DNA from: Malania oleifera
Taxonomy: Eukaryota; Streptophyta; Magnoliopsida; Santalales; Ximeniaceae
Reading direction: 5' to 3'
Length of the DNA stretch: 64,000 nt
Assembly (NCBI RefSeq): GCF_029873635.1
Contig: NC_080422.1
Location: 17,266,049 to 17,330,048, forward strand
The position numbers and the translations under genes were made by a program. Shown piece after piece: positions 12,885 to 25,266 of the stretch; positions within the stretch are counted from its first letter, which is position 1, and each line of letters starts with the position of its first letter. The notes under the pieces are model-generated. The model did no database searches. It was not told the DNA's origin and saw nothing but the letters and a program-made list of their open reading frames with translations.

Positions 12885-14774
12885 TGTTGACTCTACGAGT
12901 CCAATCTTGTTTTGATAATGAAAAGTCACTTAATATTCGATCTGTGCATTGAGTTTGTGAACATGACTTACACTAAGCATGCACGGAAAGTTAACAAATC
13001 TTGGCAAGATCCATGGAACTCAAAGAGTACGGGAATCAAGATGTAAGAGGCAAAGTTCAAGAATATCTTGGGAAAGGGTATTTAGAACTCATGTACTAAC
13101 ATTTTTATCTGATTTAATTTGAGGCTTATTATAACTTATAATGGTTTTAAGATTCATGCATTTCATGTACATCATTAGGAAACTCTCATGGACCTTGAAA
13201 TGTTTTCAAAATCATGAAAAATATATTTAATGAAAGATCCAAGAAAAGAAGCCAAGTAGATTTTTAGTTAGAAATAAAAATTTGAGAGAATGGGTAGTTC
13301 GGTCGCCTGAACTCAAATCTCAGTAGCCTGAAGAATTTCTTTGGTAGTCTGAAGATTAAGTTTAGTTGCCTGAAGAATTAAATGGAGAAGACAGAACCTG
13401 GCCGAGGCTCTTCGGTCGTCTGACCTTGGAACTTCAAGCGCCTGAAGTTGACACTTCAGGAGCCTAAAGTTGAGTTTGGTTGCCTGAACTCGCGGGAAAG
13501 CCTAAAAATCAGCTCTTTATTAAAAAGACACGAGAAGTATCTTATTGATCCAATGACTGAGATTAATTCTAAGGGTAATATAATATATATTATGAATATC
13601 TAAACCCTAGAACATAAGCTAAGGGACACAACAAGAAAGATGTACTTCTCATTGCAAGATTTGAACCCTAGAGCCAGTTTTCTGCACTTCAATCTTCTTC
13701 CATCTTCGTCTGGGAAAATCTCTACTGAAATCAAAAGGGAATTCATTCATCCAACTAAACTTTGATCCAGTATTAAGATTTGATCTGTCAAGTTATTATT
13801 TTTTCAAGAACCTCTCATCTCTTTACGTGTTTATCGCTAGAAAGAGGTTTTAATCTTGAGTGTGTATTCATATATAAAAATTGATTTTTAGGAAGATCAT
13901 GTTTTGAGAAAAACTTGTTAGCTTGGTTGATTGATTTGAAATTCAAGAAGTACATAAACACATATTCATATATATATTGTTCATTGGGTTTCTTATTGAA
14001 AAACCTACTTTGATTAAAATATTGGAACTTGAAGGAAAACTTTGTGATTTTTGATTGAGTTGTATTCAAGTCAAATTTTTGTTAAATAGCTCACTTCAAA
14101 TATACTTGAGCATCTTTACAAAGTGAATCAAGAACCCTAGTGGACTCCAAAGCATTTCAAATATATTTTCACTTGGGAGTTTTGATTAAATACAAATTTG
14201 TGTGTTGACACATATCATACATCAAACGATTGTATCGTTTTTCATACATTCTTGAGCTTCAAGTTATATCATATGTTAATGTACTAGGAAATTGAATTGT
14301 ACTCACAAGCTTTTGTTAGAAGCATTGTTTTGAGTGTTATTTTTAGATTTCATTGTAAACATGGTTCGGGTTGTGAACCGGGTGTAAGGAGGAAGCTGTA
14401 CCTCTTGTGAGCAGCGGATAAGGAGGGAGCTGTACCTTTTGTAAGCAACGGTTTGTAAGGGAAGCTCCATCCCACTTTAAGGAGCAGGGTTTTTAGTGAA
14501 TCCTTGAGTGGTTGCTCAAGGCGAGGACATAGGCCAAGTCGGCTGAACCTCGTAAAATCACGTTTGTCTTCTCTCTTCCTTTTACTTTTTATTTTCCGCG
14601 TTATATTTAAATTGAGTATATTGCATGCATAGATAGGATTGTCACACTCACACATAATTGAGCAACTAGAGGTAGTTGGTAAACTTATAAGAAGTGTGTA
14701 AAAGAAAATTAAGTGAATTATTTTTTTTTAATATCCAATTCACCCCCCCTCTTGGGATTACACCTTAATCAACA
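12885..14774 (+). repeat. Copia-1 5' LTR
   Basis: Starts TGTTGACTCTACGAGTC and ends GGGATTACACCTTAATCAACA. It has a short-palindrome array at 13298-13490, a TATA-like TAATATATATTATG near 13581, and the conserved block CAAGGCGAGGACATAGGC at 14516-14533. Confidence 0.9.
13298..13490 (+). repeat. Palindrome array in Copia-1 LTR (TTCGGTCGCCTGAA type)
   Basis: About eight degenerate copies of an imperfect palindrome, TTCGGTCGCCTGAA / ACTTCAGGAGCCTGAAGT, spaced 15-50 bases apart. The array ends about 95 bases before a TATA-like sequence. The 3' LTR carries the same array at 20515-20706. Confidence 0.7.
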
Positions 14775-14777
14775 TTT

Positions 14778-14789
14778 GGTATCAGACCG
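14778..14789 (+). other. Copia-1 primer-binding site
   Basis: TGGTATCAGACC, four bases past the 5' LTR end, is the usual plant Copia PBS complementary to initiator tRNA-Met (TGGTATCAGAGC), with one mismatch. Confidence 0.8.
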
Positions 14790-14829
14790 GGTTTACTTAG
14801 ACTTGATAGTTAATTTGTAAAACGATCAC

Positions 14830-16506
14830 ATGGAACACATTGGTGTAACTCCATTTGGTGAGGGACACTCATCCACTAGACCCCCCATTTTCTGTGGTGT
14901 AAATTACACCTATTGGAAACGTAGGATGAACATATATTTACTGAACGTAGATTGGAAAGTTTGGAAAATTGTGACTAAGGGAAATCACATTCTCATGAAA
15001 GTAATTGATAAGATTAATATACTTAAAACTGAAGATGAATATACTGAAGAGGATTGGAAGTTAGTTCAAAGTAATGCCACAACCATGAATATACTTTTCT
15101 GTGCACTAGATGTCAATGAATTTAATAGGGTAATGGCATGTAACTCAGTTAAAGAAATTTGGGAAAAATTAGAAGTTACATATGAAGGCACTAAGGAAAT
15201 AAAGGATAGCAGGATAGACATGCTTACTAGTGAATATGAAGCATTTAAAATGATGGTCGATGAATCCATACAATCCATGTACACTAGATTCACACACATC
15301 ATTAACTTTTTAAATGCTCTTGGAAAAACTTACCCTTCTTATGAGTTGATCAGGAAAATACTCAGGGGATTACCTCAAGTGTGGGAAGCTAAATCTACAG
15401 TAATAGCAGAAGGGAGAAACCTCAAGGAGATGTCGGTGGACGAACTCATTGGCTCACTTATCACCTATGAGCTGGTGATAAACGAGAGGAAAAATGAACA
15501 AAGCAAAGCTAAGAAGGTCACTACACTTAAGGCATTATCAAGCTACTCAAGTGAAGGAAGTGATTCCGAAATGGATGATGACATGACCTTGCTAACAAAG
15601 AAGTTCGGAAAGTTCTTAAAGAAGAACAAAAAGTTCAAAAGAAAATTTTGGAACTCTAAATCAGAAAGAGGAGAGCAAAGTATGAAGAAAAAGAAGAAGG
15701 ATCCACCTACATGCTACAATTGTTGAGAAGTTGGACACATCAAGCCTGAGTGCCCCAAACTCATGAAAGCTTCAAGGAAAAAGAAGAAGGCGTTGAAAGT
15801 CGGCTGGGATACACACAACACTAGTAGTTCAAAATATGAATCTAGCGACGACGAGATTGCCAATCTGTGTCTAATGGCACATGATGACTTTGAGGTACTA
15901 TCATCTCATTCATCATCTTTATACTACTCTAGTGAATCTAAAAATGAAAATGATATGATGTCATATGATGAACTGAAACAAGAATACCTATACACTATTA
16001 AAATACTTGAGAAGAAAACAAAGAAAATTTCTAAGTTAAGAAGCCAAGTCAAAGAACTTTCAAATCTTATTGAACACCAAAATGAATCCCATGCATCTTC
16101 CATGAAGGATAAAGAGCTGAAAATTGAGGAATTAGAAAAGGACTTGAAAGACAAATTTGAAATTATTTGTAAATTTACTAAAGGACAAAACAACTTTGAA
16201 AAGCTCTTAGGATCTCAAAGAAATTCTCTAGAAAAAGAAGGGCTTGGTTTTAATGGTAAAGAAAATATAAGGAAAAGACAACTTTACATGGGGTATTTCA
16301 CAAAAGAATCAAATTCATTTGTTCCAACTAAGAATCATTATAGATATACTACATGCTTCAAATGTAGAAGGTTGGGTCACATACAATTTGAATGCCCTTT
16401 CAAAAGCAAAGATGTAAAAATTAGGAAAGTATGGAAGATTAAAGGTGAATCTAGCACTAACCCTCTTGGACCCAAGACAATCTGGGTACCAAAGCTAGTT
16501 GTTTAA
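14830..16506 (+). pseudogene. Copia-1 gag (nonsense-interrupted)
   Basis: The ATG at 14830 opens a gag protein with FCGVNYTYWKRRM near residue 24, then the UBN2-type capsid region (KEIWEKLEVTYEGT, SEYEAF, ILRGLP, VDELIGSL). A lysine-rich stretch leads into a zinc knuckle that starts CYNC. A TGA at 15724-15726 sits exactly where the glycine of CYNCGEVGH is expected. The frame resumes (EVGHIKPECPK, open again from 15763) with an acidic and coiled region and a second knuckle, CFKCRRLGHIQFEC. It ends in IWVPKLVV at 16506. Known role of the family: particle assembly and RNA packaging. Here the full protein needs readthrough of one stop. Confidence 0.85.
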
Positions 16507-19500
16507 TTGTATCTTGCAGATTTGCTTAAGAACCACTTCTTCAAAAGATAGATGGTATATGGACAGCGGATGCTCACATCACATGACCGGAGACAAATCA
16601 AAATTCACATCCTTCACACTCAAGGATGAAGGGTTTGTTACTTTTGGAGATAATGCTAAGGGAAGGATCACAGGTGTCGGGAAAGTCGGTAATGATTCCT
16701 CACTCATTATTGATGATGTTTTATTAGTTGAAGGTCAACAGAACAATTTATTAAGCATAAGTCAACTATGTGATAAAGGGTACAATGTATCATTTGAACA
16801 TGATAAGTGCATAGTTGAACACAAAACTGATAATAAGATACTATTCATTGCTAAGCGACATGAAAACATATACACCACAAGTTTTGATAACCTAACTTCA
16901 CAAAGTGTAACATGCTTATCAGCTATGAATGAAATAAATTGGATTTGGCATAGGAGACTAGGACACGCAAACATGGATTTAATTTCAAAATTAGTTAAGA
17001 AAGAATTGGTTAAGGGACTGCCCAAGACAAAATTTGTGAAAGATAAAATTTGTGATACATGCCAACTAGGAAAATAAGCAAGAACAAGCTTTAAGAAGAA
17101 GAAAGAGATCTCCACTACTAGGCCACTTCAAATGCTGCACTTAGACTTATTTGGACCGAACCAAATTCAGAGTTTAGGAGGAAAATCATACGCTTTTGTC
17201 ATACTTGATGGCTTCTCAAGATACACATGGGTACTATTCTTAGGTCATAAAGATAAAGCATGTGAAAATTTTATTAATCTATGCAAGAGAGTACAAAATG
17301 AAAAGGGAAACACAATTACCAAAATTCGAAGTGATAGGGGTAGAGAGTTTAAAAATCAAGGCATGGAAGACTATTGCAACTCATTAGGAATTATCCATAA
17401 TTTTTCAGCTCCTAGAACACCACAATAAAATGGCGTAGTTGAAAGAAAGAATATATCTATACAAGAAATGGCCAGAACTATGCTTAACGAACGTAGATTA
17501 CCCAAATACTTCTGGGCCGAGGCAGTGAATACTGCCTGCTATGTACTAAATAGAGTTCTAATTAGACCATCACTTAATAAGACTCCTTACGAGTTATGGA
17601 ATGGCCATAGACCAAACATATCATATTTTCATGTTTTTGGCTGTAAGTATTTTGTGCTTCGAGACAATGAGCATTTAGGAAAATTCGATGTAAAATCTGA
17701 TGGAGGTATCTTCCTAGGGTATGCCTTAGATAGTAAAACTTTTAGAATGTATAATAAATGAACATTGACGGTCATAGAATCTATTCATGTAGTGTTTGAT
17801 GAGACAAATCCCTTCTCCAAAAGAATTGATGAAGATGAACCTAAATTAAACAAGGAACTAAAAGAACTATCAATTGAGAATGATTCAGAAAAGAAAATTG
17901 AACTTAGAGAACCATCCATTGAAATTGAAGAAACTACAACTGAGGTAAATGCACCACCCAGAGAATGGAAATACATAAAGAATCATCCCATAGATCAAAT
18001 AATAGGTGAACCACAACGAGGAGTATCCACTCGCTCCTCTTTTAGGAACATGATGAGTCATTGTGCATTTTTATCACAAGAAGAACCTAAGAATGTGAGT
18101 GAAGATATAGAGGATGAATCTTGGGTGCTATCCATGTAAGAGGAATTAAATCAATTTGAAAGAAATAGAGTATGAACTTTAGTTCCCAGACTAGAGGATA
18201 AGTCAATCATAGGGACCAAATGGATATATAAGAATAAGAAAGATGAAAATGGAATAGTTGTGAGAAATAAGGCTAGATTAGTAGCTCAGGGATATAACCA
18301 AGAAGAAGGTATAGATTTTGAAAAAACATTTGCCCCTGTAGCTAGGATGGAAGCCATACGAATGTTATTAGCATATGCAGCTTTTAAGGATTTCAAGCTA
18401 TATCAAATGGACGTGAAAAATGCATTTTTAAATGGCTACATAAATGAGGAAGTGTATGTAGAACAACCCCCTGGGTTTGAAAACCACAAGAACTCTGATC
18501 ATGTTTATAAACTAACAAAGGCCTTGTACGGTTTAAAGCAAGCTCCTAGAGCTTGGTATGAAAGGCTAGGAGGATTTCTGTTAGAAAATGGATTTATAAG
18601 AGGAAAGATAGATACAACTCTGTTCATAAAGACTAAGGAGGATGATATTCTCCTAGTGCAAGTATATGTAGATGACATCATCTTTGGCGCTACCAATAAA
18701 GAATTGTGTAATGAATTTGCCAATATACAATGCAAAATGAATTTGAGATGAGCATGATGGGTGAATTAAATTTCTTCCTAGGACTTTAGATTAAACAAGA
18801 AAATCATGGAATTTTCATAAATCAATCAAAGTATATTAGAGACCTACTCAAAAAATTTAAAATGGAAGACGTAAAAATATTAGGTACACCTATGAGCACT
18901 TCATTGAAATTAGATAAAGATGAACGAGGTATACCAGTAGATGTCAAACTATATCATGGAATGATAGGTAGCTTGTTATACCTTATTGCCAGTAGACCAG
19001 ATATAATGTTTAGCGTACGTTTGTGCGCAAGATTTCAGTCTGCTCCGAAAGAGTCTCACTTGCTAGTTGTTAAACGTATACTTAGATATTTGATAGGAAC
19101 CGTGGACATTGAGTTATGGTATCCTAAGCACACATCATTTGAGATTTTTAGTTATTCAGATGCTGATTATGTAGGTAGTAAAGTGGATAGAAAGAGCACT
19201 AGTGGTACTTGTCACTTTTTAGGACACTCCTTGGTCTCTTGGTTTTCCAAGAAACAAAATTCAGTCGCTCTTTCCACAGCTGAAGCTGAATACATAGCGG
19301 CAGGTAGTTGTTGTGCTCAAACGCTTTACATGAAGCAACAATTGAAGGATTTTGGATTAAGTAATGAAACAATTCTCATAAGATGCGATAATACGAGTGC
19401 AATAAATATCTCAAAGAATCCCATATTACATTCACGAACTAAGCACATAGAAATACAACATCACTTTCTTCGTGACCATGTACAAAAAGGGGATGTAAGA

Positions 19501-19588
19501 CTTGAGTTTGTATGCACAGATGAACAATGGGCCGATATATTCACAAAACCACTTGCAGAGGATAGATTTATCAAATTAGACGTGAATT
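16499..19588 (+). pseudogene. Copia-1 pol (protease-integrase-RT-RNase H), broken
   Basis: In family order: protease with MDSGCSHHMTGD (aspartyl D-S-G) near 16560; the integrase zinc-finger region WHRRLGHANMD...CDTCQLGK; the integrase core with LHLDLFGP, FVILDGFSRYTW and IRSDRGREF; RT with YVDDI near 18666; and RNase H with SDADYVGS, STAEAEYIA and TKHIEI. Stops interrupt at 17075, 17426, 17759, 18137, 18173 and 18787. Frameshifts lie near 16500 (the gag to protease junction is out of frame) and near 18722. Six of the seven premature stops in the element fit C-to-T or G-to-A changes. The reading frame is therefore a recently decayed copy. Confidence 0.88.
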
Positions 19589-20084
19589 AGGTCTCATGCA
19601 TAGTCGAGAGGTTGCTTAGAATCATGATTAAATGATATAATTCTGGGGGAGCAACATCTCTTACGACTTAATCACTTGAACGTGCATATTATTAATATTT
19701 GGTATCAACTTTTGGATACATTCAAAACCTTAAGATCTCTAAAGGGAAAAGAACATAAGGTTGCATCTACTCATGCTTTATTTGTTTACACCTTTTTGTT
19801 GATGTCAAAAGGGGGAGAAAATCTGGAAAAGCAAAAATAGTAAAATGGAAGCAAAGAGTCTTGGTGGTAAAACTAATTTGCAAAGGGTGAGATATTCAAA
19901 GGGAGAAATCTAGCATATTATATTCATTATGAGCATATTTCTTATTTCATTTAGATTCAAGATAAACACTTTGTGTATGAACATGAGCATATTGTCATTC
20001 ATTGAATATTTGATGCATTAATTGAGGGGGAGCCTTGTTAGGCATAACCTATTATATATATTTTTACTCGTGCATTTGTCATCA

Positions 20085-20100
20085 TAAAAAAGGGAGAGAT
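20085..20100 (+). other. Copia-1 polypurine tract
   Basis: AAAAAAGGGAGAGAT directly abuts the TG of the 3' LTR at 20101. This is the expected place for plus-strand DNA priming. Confidence 0.75.
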
Positions 20101-21988
20101 TGTTGACTCTACGAGTCTAATCTTGTTTTGATAATGACAAATTACTTGATATTTGATCTGTGCATTGAGTTTGTGAATATGACTTACACTAAGCATGCAC
20201 GGAAAGTTAACAAATCTTGGCAAGATCCATGGAACTCAAAGAGTACGGGAATCAAGATGCAAGAGGCAAAGTTCAAGAATATCTTGGGAAAGGGCATTTA
20301 GAACTCATGCATTAACATTTTCATATGATTTAATTTGAGGCTCATTATAACTTAGAATGGTTTTAGGATTCATGCATTTCATGTACATCATTAGGAAACT
20401 CTTATGGAACTTGAAATGTTTTCAAAATCATGAAAAATATATTTTATGAAAGATCCAAGAAAAGAAGCAAAGTAGATTTTTAGTTAGAAATAAAAATTTG
20501 AGAGAATGGGTAGTTCGGTCGCCTGAACTCAAACCTCAGTAGCCTAAAGAATTTTTTCGGTTGCCTGAAGGTTAAGTTCAGTCGCCTAAAGAATTAAATG
20601 GAGAAGAAAGAACCTGGCCGAGGCTCTTCGGTCACCTGACCTTGGAACCTCAGGCGCCTGAAGTTGACACTTCAGGAGCCTGAAGTCAAGTTTGGTTGCC
20701 TGAACTCACGGGAAAGCCTAAAAATCAGCTCTTTATTAAAAAGACACGCGAAGTATCTTATTGATCCAACGACTGAGATTAATTCTAAGGGTAATATAAT
20801 ATATATTATGAATATCTAAACCCTAGAACATAAGCTAAGGGACACAACAAGAAAGATATACTTCTCATTGCAAGATTTGAACCCTAGAGCCGGTTTTCTG
20901 CACTTCAATCTTCTTCCATCTTCGTTTGAAAAAATCTCTACTAAAATCAAAAGGGCATTCATTCATCAAACTAAACTTTGATCCGGTATTAAGGTTTGAT
21001 CTGTCAAGTTATTATTTTTTCAAGAACCTCTCATCTCTTTACGTGTTTATCGTTAGAAAGAAGTTTTGATCTTGAGTGTGTATTCACATATAAAAACTGA
21101 TTTTCAGGAAGATCATGTTTTGAGAAAAACTTGTTAGCTTGGTTGATTGATTTGAAATTCAAGAAGTACATAAACACATATTCATATATATTGTTCATTG
21201 GGTTTCTTATTGAAAAACCTACTTTGATTAAAATATTGGAACTTGAAGGAAAACTTTGTGATTTTTGATTGAGTTGTATTCAAGTCAAATTTTTGTTAAA
21301 TAGCTCACTTCAAATATACTTGAGCATCTTTACAAAGTGAATCAAGAACCCTAGTGGACTCCAAAGCATTCCAAATATATTTTCACTTGGGAGTTTTGAT
21401 TAAATACAAATTTGTGTGTTGACACATATCATACATCAAACGATTGTATCGTTTTTCATACATTCTTGAGTTTCAAGTTATATCATATGTTAATGCACTA
21501 GAAAATTGAATTGTACTACCAAGATTTTGTTAAAAGCATTGTTTTGAGTGTTATTTTTAGATTTCATTGTAAACACTGTTCGGGTTGTGAACCGGGTGTG
21601 AGGAGGAAACTGTACCTCTTGTGAGCAGTGGATAAGGAGGGAGCTGTACCTCTTGTAAGCAGCGGTTTGTAAGGGAAGCTTCGTACCACTTTAAAGAGCA
21701 GAGTTTTTAGTGAATCATTGAGTGGTTGCTCAAGGCGAGGACGTGGGCCAAGTCGGCTGAACCTCATAAAATCGCGTTTGTCTTTTCTCTTCCTTTTACT
21801 TTTTATTTTTCACATTATATTTAAATTGAGTATATTGCATGCATAGATAGGATTGCCACACTCACACATAATTGAGCAACTAGAAGTAGTTGGTAAACTT
21901 ATAAGAAGTGTGTAAAATAAAATTAAGTGAATTATTATTTTTTAATATCCAATTCACCCCCCTTCTTGGGATTACACCTTAATCAATA
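20101..21988 (+). repeat. Copia-1 3' LTR
   Basis: Colinear with 12885-14774 from TGTTGACTCTACGAGTC to TTAATCAATA (the last bases are CAATA instead of CAACA). It includes the palindrome array 20515-20706, a TATA-like sequence near 20798 and the conserved block at 21731-21749. Confidence 0.9.
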
Positions 21989-22324
21989 GGTTCCATCAGC
22001 TATGAGGTTCGCAGATGGAGGCTACATAAGAGACTTGGAATACATGGGGCTTGCAATGGAATATGTTAAGGGAAGGGCTAATTGTTGGGAGTTGAGGATA
22101 CAGTCTCAGGGTGCATTGGTAACAACTAGATCATAGTTCTTTGCACAGGCAGAGGCTGCCAAGGTAGCATTTTGGTTCAGAGGTTCGTTCAAGGAGCTGA
22201 GTGTTTAGTTACGTCTCCAAGTGTTAGAAGGGAGTTAGGTCCCAATCTATTAGCTCGGGTGGAGCAGCAAGGGATTACACTTTCGGAGTTCTCTTAAGTG
22301 GCGAACATTCGCCAAGGTGGAGAT
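21989..22324 (+). pseudogene. Decayed Copia RNase H, 3' piece of the older element
   Basis: Resumes the reading of 12247-12884 after Copia-1. FADGGY...GLAMEYVKGRANCW matches the DADYAGD...RSTTGYVF...SW region in degenerate form, and AQAEAAKVAFWFRGSFKEL matches TEAEY..A.EA.KEA.WLRGL. It is followed by CCAAGGTGGAGAT (22312-22324), a typical Copia polypurine tract before the LTR. Confidence 0.65.
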
Positions 22325-22948
22325 TGTTGGGGATGTGGCTCATATTCTGAGCGGAACACATGTACAAGGGAAAGCACCGTGAAGCGAGGGACCAAAAGAG
22401 AGATGCAGGGTGTAGTCATAGAGGGCAAATCGTCGACGGTTTGGGGTGTAACCGTCAATGATTTTCTGTAGTTGCTGCTAGGGGTTTCTTTCTATTCCAA
22501 ATTATAGAAGGTTTCAGTCGATGCAAGTAACAGATTTTCGAATCGAAGAACAGTAGATTGGGCTAATCGGAGGGATTTCCTTCGGGAAATTACTTTAGAA
22601 GTGTTTTAGATCAATTATAGGTCTTTTGCATGCATTAGATTGTCATATAATGATTATTATGTAACCATAGATAAGATTGGGCTTGTATTCTTCCTTGTTC
22701 ATAGTGAAAACAATCGCTGCTCCTGTGGACGTCGGCAAATTACCGAACCATGCGTGTAAATTCTTGTGTCTTTTTATTGTTGCTTTCATTGATTCTCATT
22801 GTTGAGTGATTGTTAGGTATGTATAGTTCATCATCAAGTTCTTGCATTAGTTGTTTGTTTGATTCGTGAGTGAGTGAGAGTGTGCTTCTGCTGCGTATCG
22901 GCGAAAATCAACAAGTGGTTTCAGGTTCTAGTTGCTTTTGTCGCAACA
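22325..22948 (+). repeat. 3' LTR of the older Copia element
   Basis: Starts TGTTGGGGATGTGG directly after a polypurine tract and ends TTTGTCGCAACA. It contains two TCG-palindrome words near 22430 (AATCGTCGACGGTT). Unexpectedly, a tRNA-Met-type primer-binding sequence (ATTGGTATCTGAA) follows it at 22949, which normally follows a 5' LTR. Confidence 0.6.
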
Positions 22949-23160
22949 ATTGGTATCTGAATTGTGTACTTGTTGGTGGGAATCGAATCACAACAATAAT
23001 TGAATGATTGCATTAGTTGTTTGTTTGATTTGTGAGTCTATGAGAGTGTGCATCTGCTGTGCATCCTCAAACATCAGCAAGTGGTTTTAGGTTCTAGTTG
23101 CTTGTCATAGCAATTGGTACCTGAACCGAGTGTTTTTTTGTGGGAATCGAATCACAACAC
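22845..23160 (+). repeat. Tandem duplication of an LTR end plus PBS-like sequence
   Basis: The segment from GCATTAGTTGTTTGTTTGAT through CAATTGGTATCTGAA to GGGAATCGAATCACAACA (22845-23003) is repeated with changes at 23006-23160 (CAATTGGTACCTGAA, GGGAATCGAATCACAACA). Each copy is about 158 bases. Confidence 0.65.
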
Positions 23161-25213
23161 AGTCTACAAATACCCACATTGGAAGCAAAAAAGAAATGAG
23201 AATTTATGCTTAATTTGTTGATAAGATCTTTGGAAAATTATTGTCAATTATACTTAAATAATTTATCTCCTATTTTGGGTGTCATATATAGGCCAACAAT
23301 TAATGGCATTCATGCTAATTAAATACTAGTATCAAAACAAGTGTTTTATCCAAGATTTTCCTAAAAGTGATTGCAAATGACATCCATGCTAAGTATGTTT
23401 TTTGCTGAAGGGTCATCTACAAATGGATCATTACTTTTAGTGGCACTAACCACATACAATGGAAAAAAAAAAATAAAAAACAAAAGGAACTTATGGTCAA
23501 CTTGTTGATATGATCTTTGGAAAATTAGTATTAATTGTCTTTAAAGTCCTATTAAATTTGTGAATGAGATTAGTGTTTTTAAAATTGAGAATGAATGAGA
23601 TGATCTAGATGATAGAAAAATGTAAACATAATGCTAAAGTTATGAATGTTGTGTAACATTCTTTTGATCTTAATCAATTTAATCATGTGTGTGCATATAT
23701 GTGAATCCACACACACAAAAAAAAAAAAAAAAAAAGAAAAGAAGGAAAGAAAGTAGAAGTGACATATGAAGTTACTAATCAAGTAAAAGGAATTTAAAAT
23801 TGAAATTTGTTTATACATGAGCACAAAATTAATATTCTGCATGAAAAGGAATGACTGAGAGCTTCTCAAAACGTATTCTAGATTTATGGGCATTATCAAG
23901 ACTTAATGAAACTATTGCGTAAACGTTATATTAATTGTGACTTTGTTAGAAAGATTGATTCATAGATCTTTGCCACTAAGGAGAGGTCAATATTTTTTGC
24001 TTGCTTTGATATTGGATAATTGGGACTCCAATGAAAGAGCATGATTATGGATGAAAGTTCCTGAGGCAAAGGAATTAGCTTTTTATTCATTTGGAATATC
24101 ATGATATATCTTTTTGCAAATACAGTAATAAATTTGAGTTTAAAGAACAATCATGCCCTTCAATATCTTCAAGTTAATTATGTTAATAGTGGTTCATCTC
24201 CAGTCTCCAAAAGATATGACTAGGGTTTGATTCCTCCAAAGAGAAGGAAATGCAATTAGGTTCTTTCGGGTTGGAGTGGGGAGGGAAAGGAGGTAGACAC
24301 GGAAGGGCTAAAGAAATGGGGATAAGATTGATTATATGGAAGCACTTAGGAAATGGAGGAGATATGGAGCTCCCATAAGTCAAATTGGATAATGTGTAAC
24401 GCTCCAACTTGGGTCTGTCAGGGAGTACTGCGTCTCTCCTCCTCCACCTAGACTAGACAACAAGAGGGGCAGGCCTTATTGGACTAATGACTCGCCCCAC
24501 AAACTAACACGTGTCTTTTTCCGTGTATTTTGTCCTTACTCATACACTTCTTGAGAAAACTTCCCAAAAGGTCATCCTTCAAGCCAAGCACGCTTAACCG
24601 TGGAGTTCTTATGAGAAGACTCCCAAAAATAAAGGTGCACCTTGTTGATATGGGTAGTAACATCTAATCTTTGTAAGCCTTTCTTCCACGAAATATCACA
24701 TAATGCTAATACAGTTCAAAAAGGCTACCTAAAGCGTGGACCTTCCCCAATTTTAGAGGCAATATAAACACTATCATTTGCTATCAAAAGGATCTTCAAT
24801 GACCACAAATCAGTCGACACTAATCATGTTTTGAATCCTAGCGAACCTTTACTAGTGGACTTGTTCCCTATAGAAAAACAATTTCAATACTTCGGCTGAT
24901 TTCACCTCTATTTTCCCACTCCAATAGTTGTGATTTTGATCAAGAGGCAGTAATTTTAACCCCAAGTTTATGCATTCCCTCCTTGTATATATATTTCCTT
25001 CTTAGGAATATGTTCTAGCTTACCTTTAAAAAAAAAAAAAAAATATTGATTGTATTATTGCCCCTAGAATCACTTGTAGATGGCAATCCGTGCAAATAAA
25101 AATAAATAAATGAACAATCTTATCAAAATTGATTAATAAATTTGTTAACAGATCACATCTAAGAACAAAAAAAGGTGAGAAATATAGTACAGCAAAATTT
25201 TTTTCCCTGCTAC

Positions 25214-25266
<53 letters not shown>

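Larger units (their letters stand above)
12885..21988 (+). mobile_element. Copia-1, full-length Ty1/Copia retrotransposon inserted in an older Copia
   Basis: Two LTRs (12885-14774 and 20101-21988) flank a primer-binding site, gag, protease, integrase, RT, RNase H and a polypurine tract, in Copia order (integrase before RT). Flanking 5-mers are GGTTT and GGTTC, a target duplication with one change. The LTRs are nearly colinear and differ by scattered substitutions. The gag type (YWKRRM near the N-terminus, VDELIGSL, long coiled region, two zinc knuckles) suggests a SIRE/Maximus-like lineage, which is inference. It carries several premature stops and at least two frameshifts, so it is not autonomous now. 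Confidence 0.9.

Noticed and set aside
23579-24407. Three minus-strand ORFs (106, 74 and 74 residues)
   Set aside because: Low-complexity, Phe/Ser/His-rich frames in AT-rich DNA with no domain or splice context.
24406-25020. Possible LTR beginning TGTAACGCTCC
   Set aside because: No matching right terminus, target duplication or family block was found.
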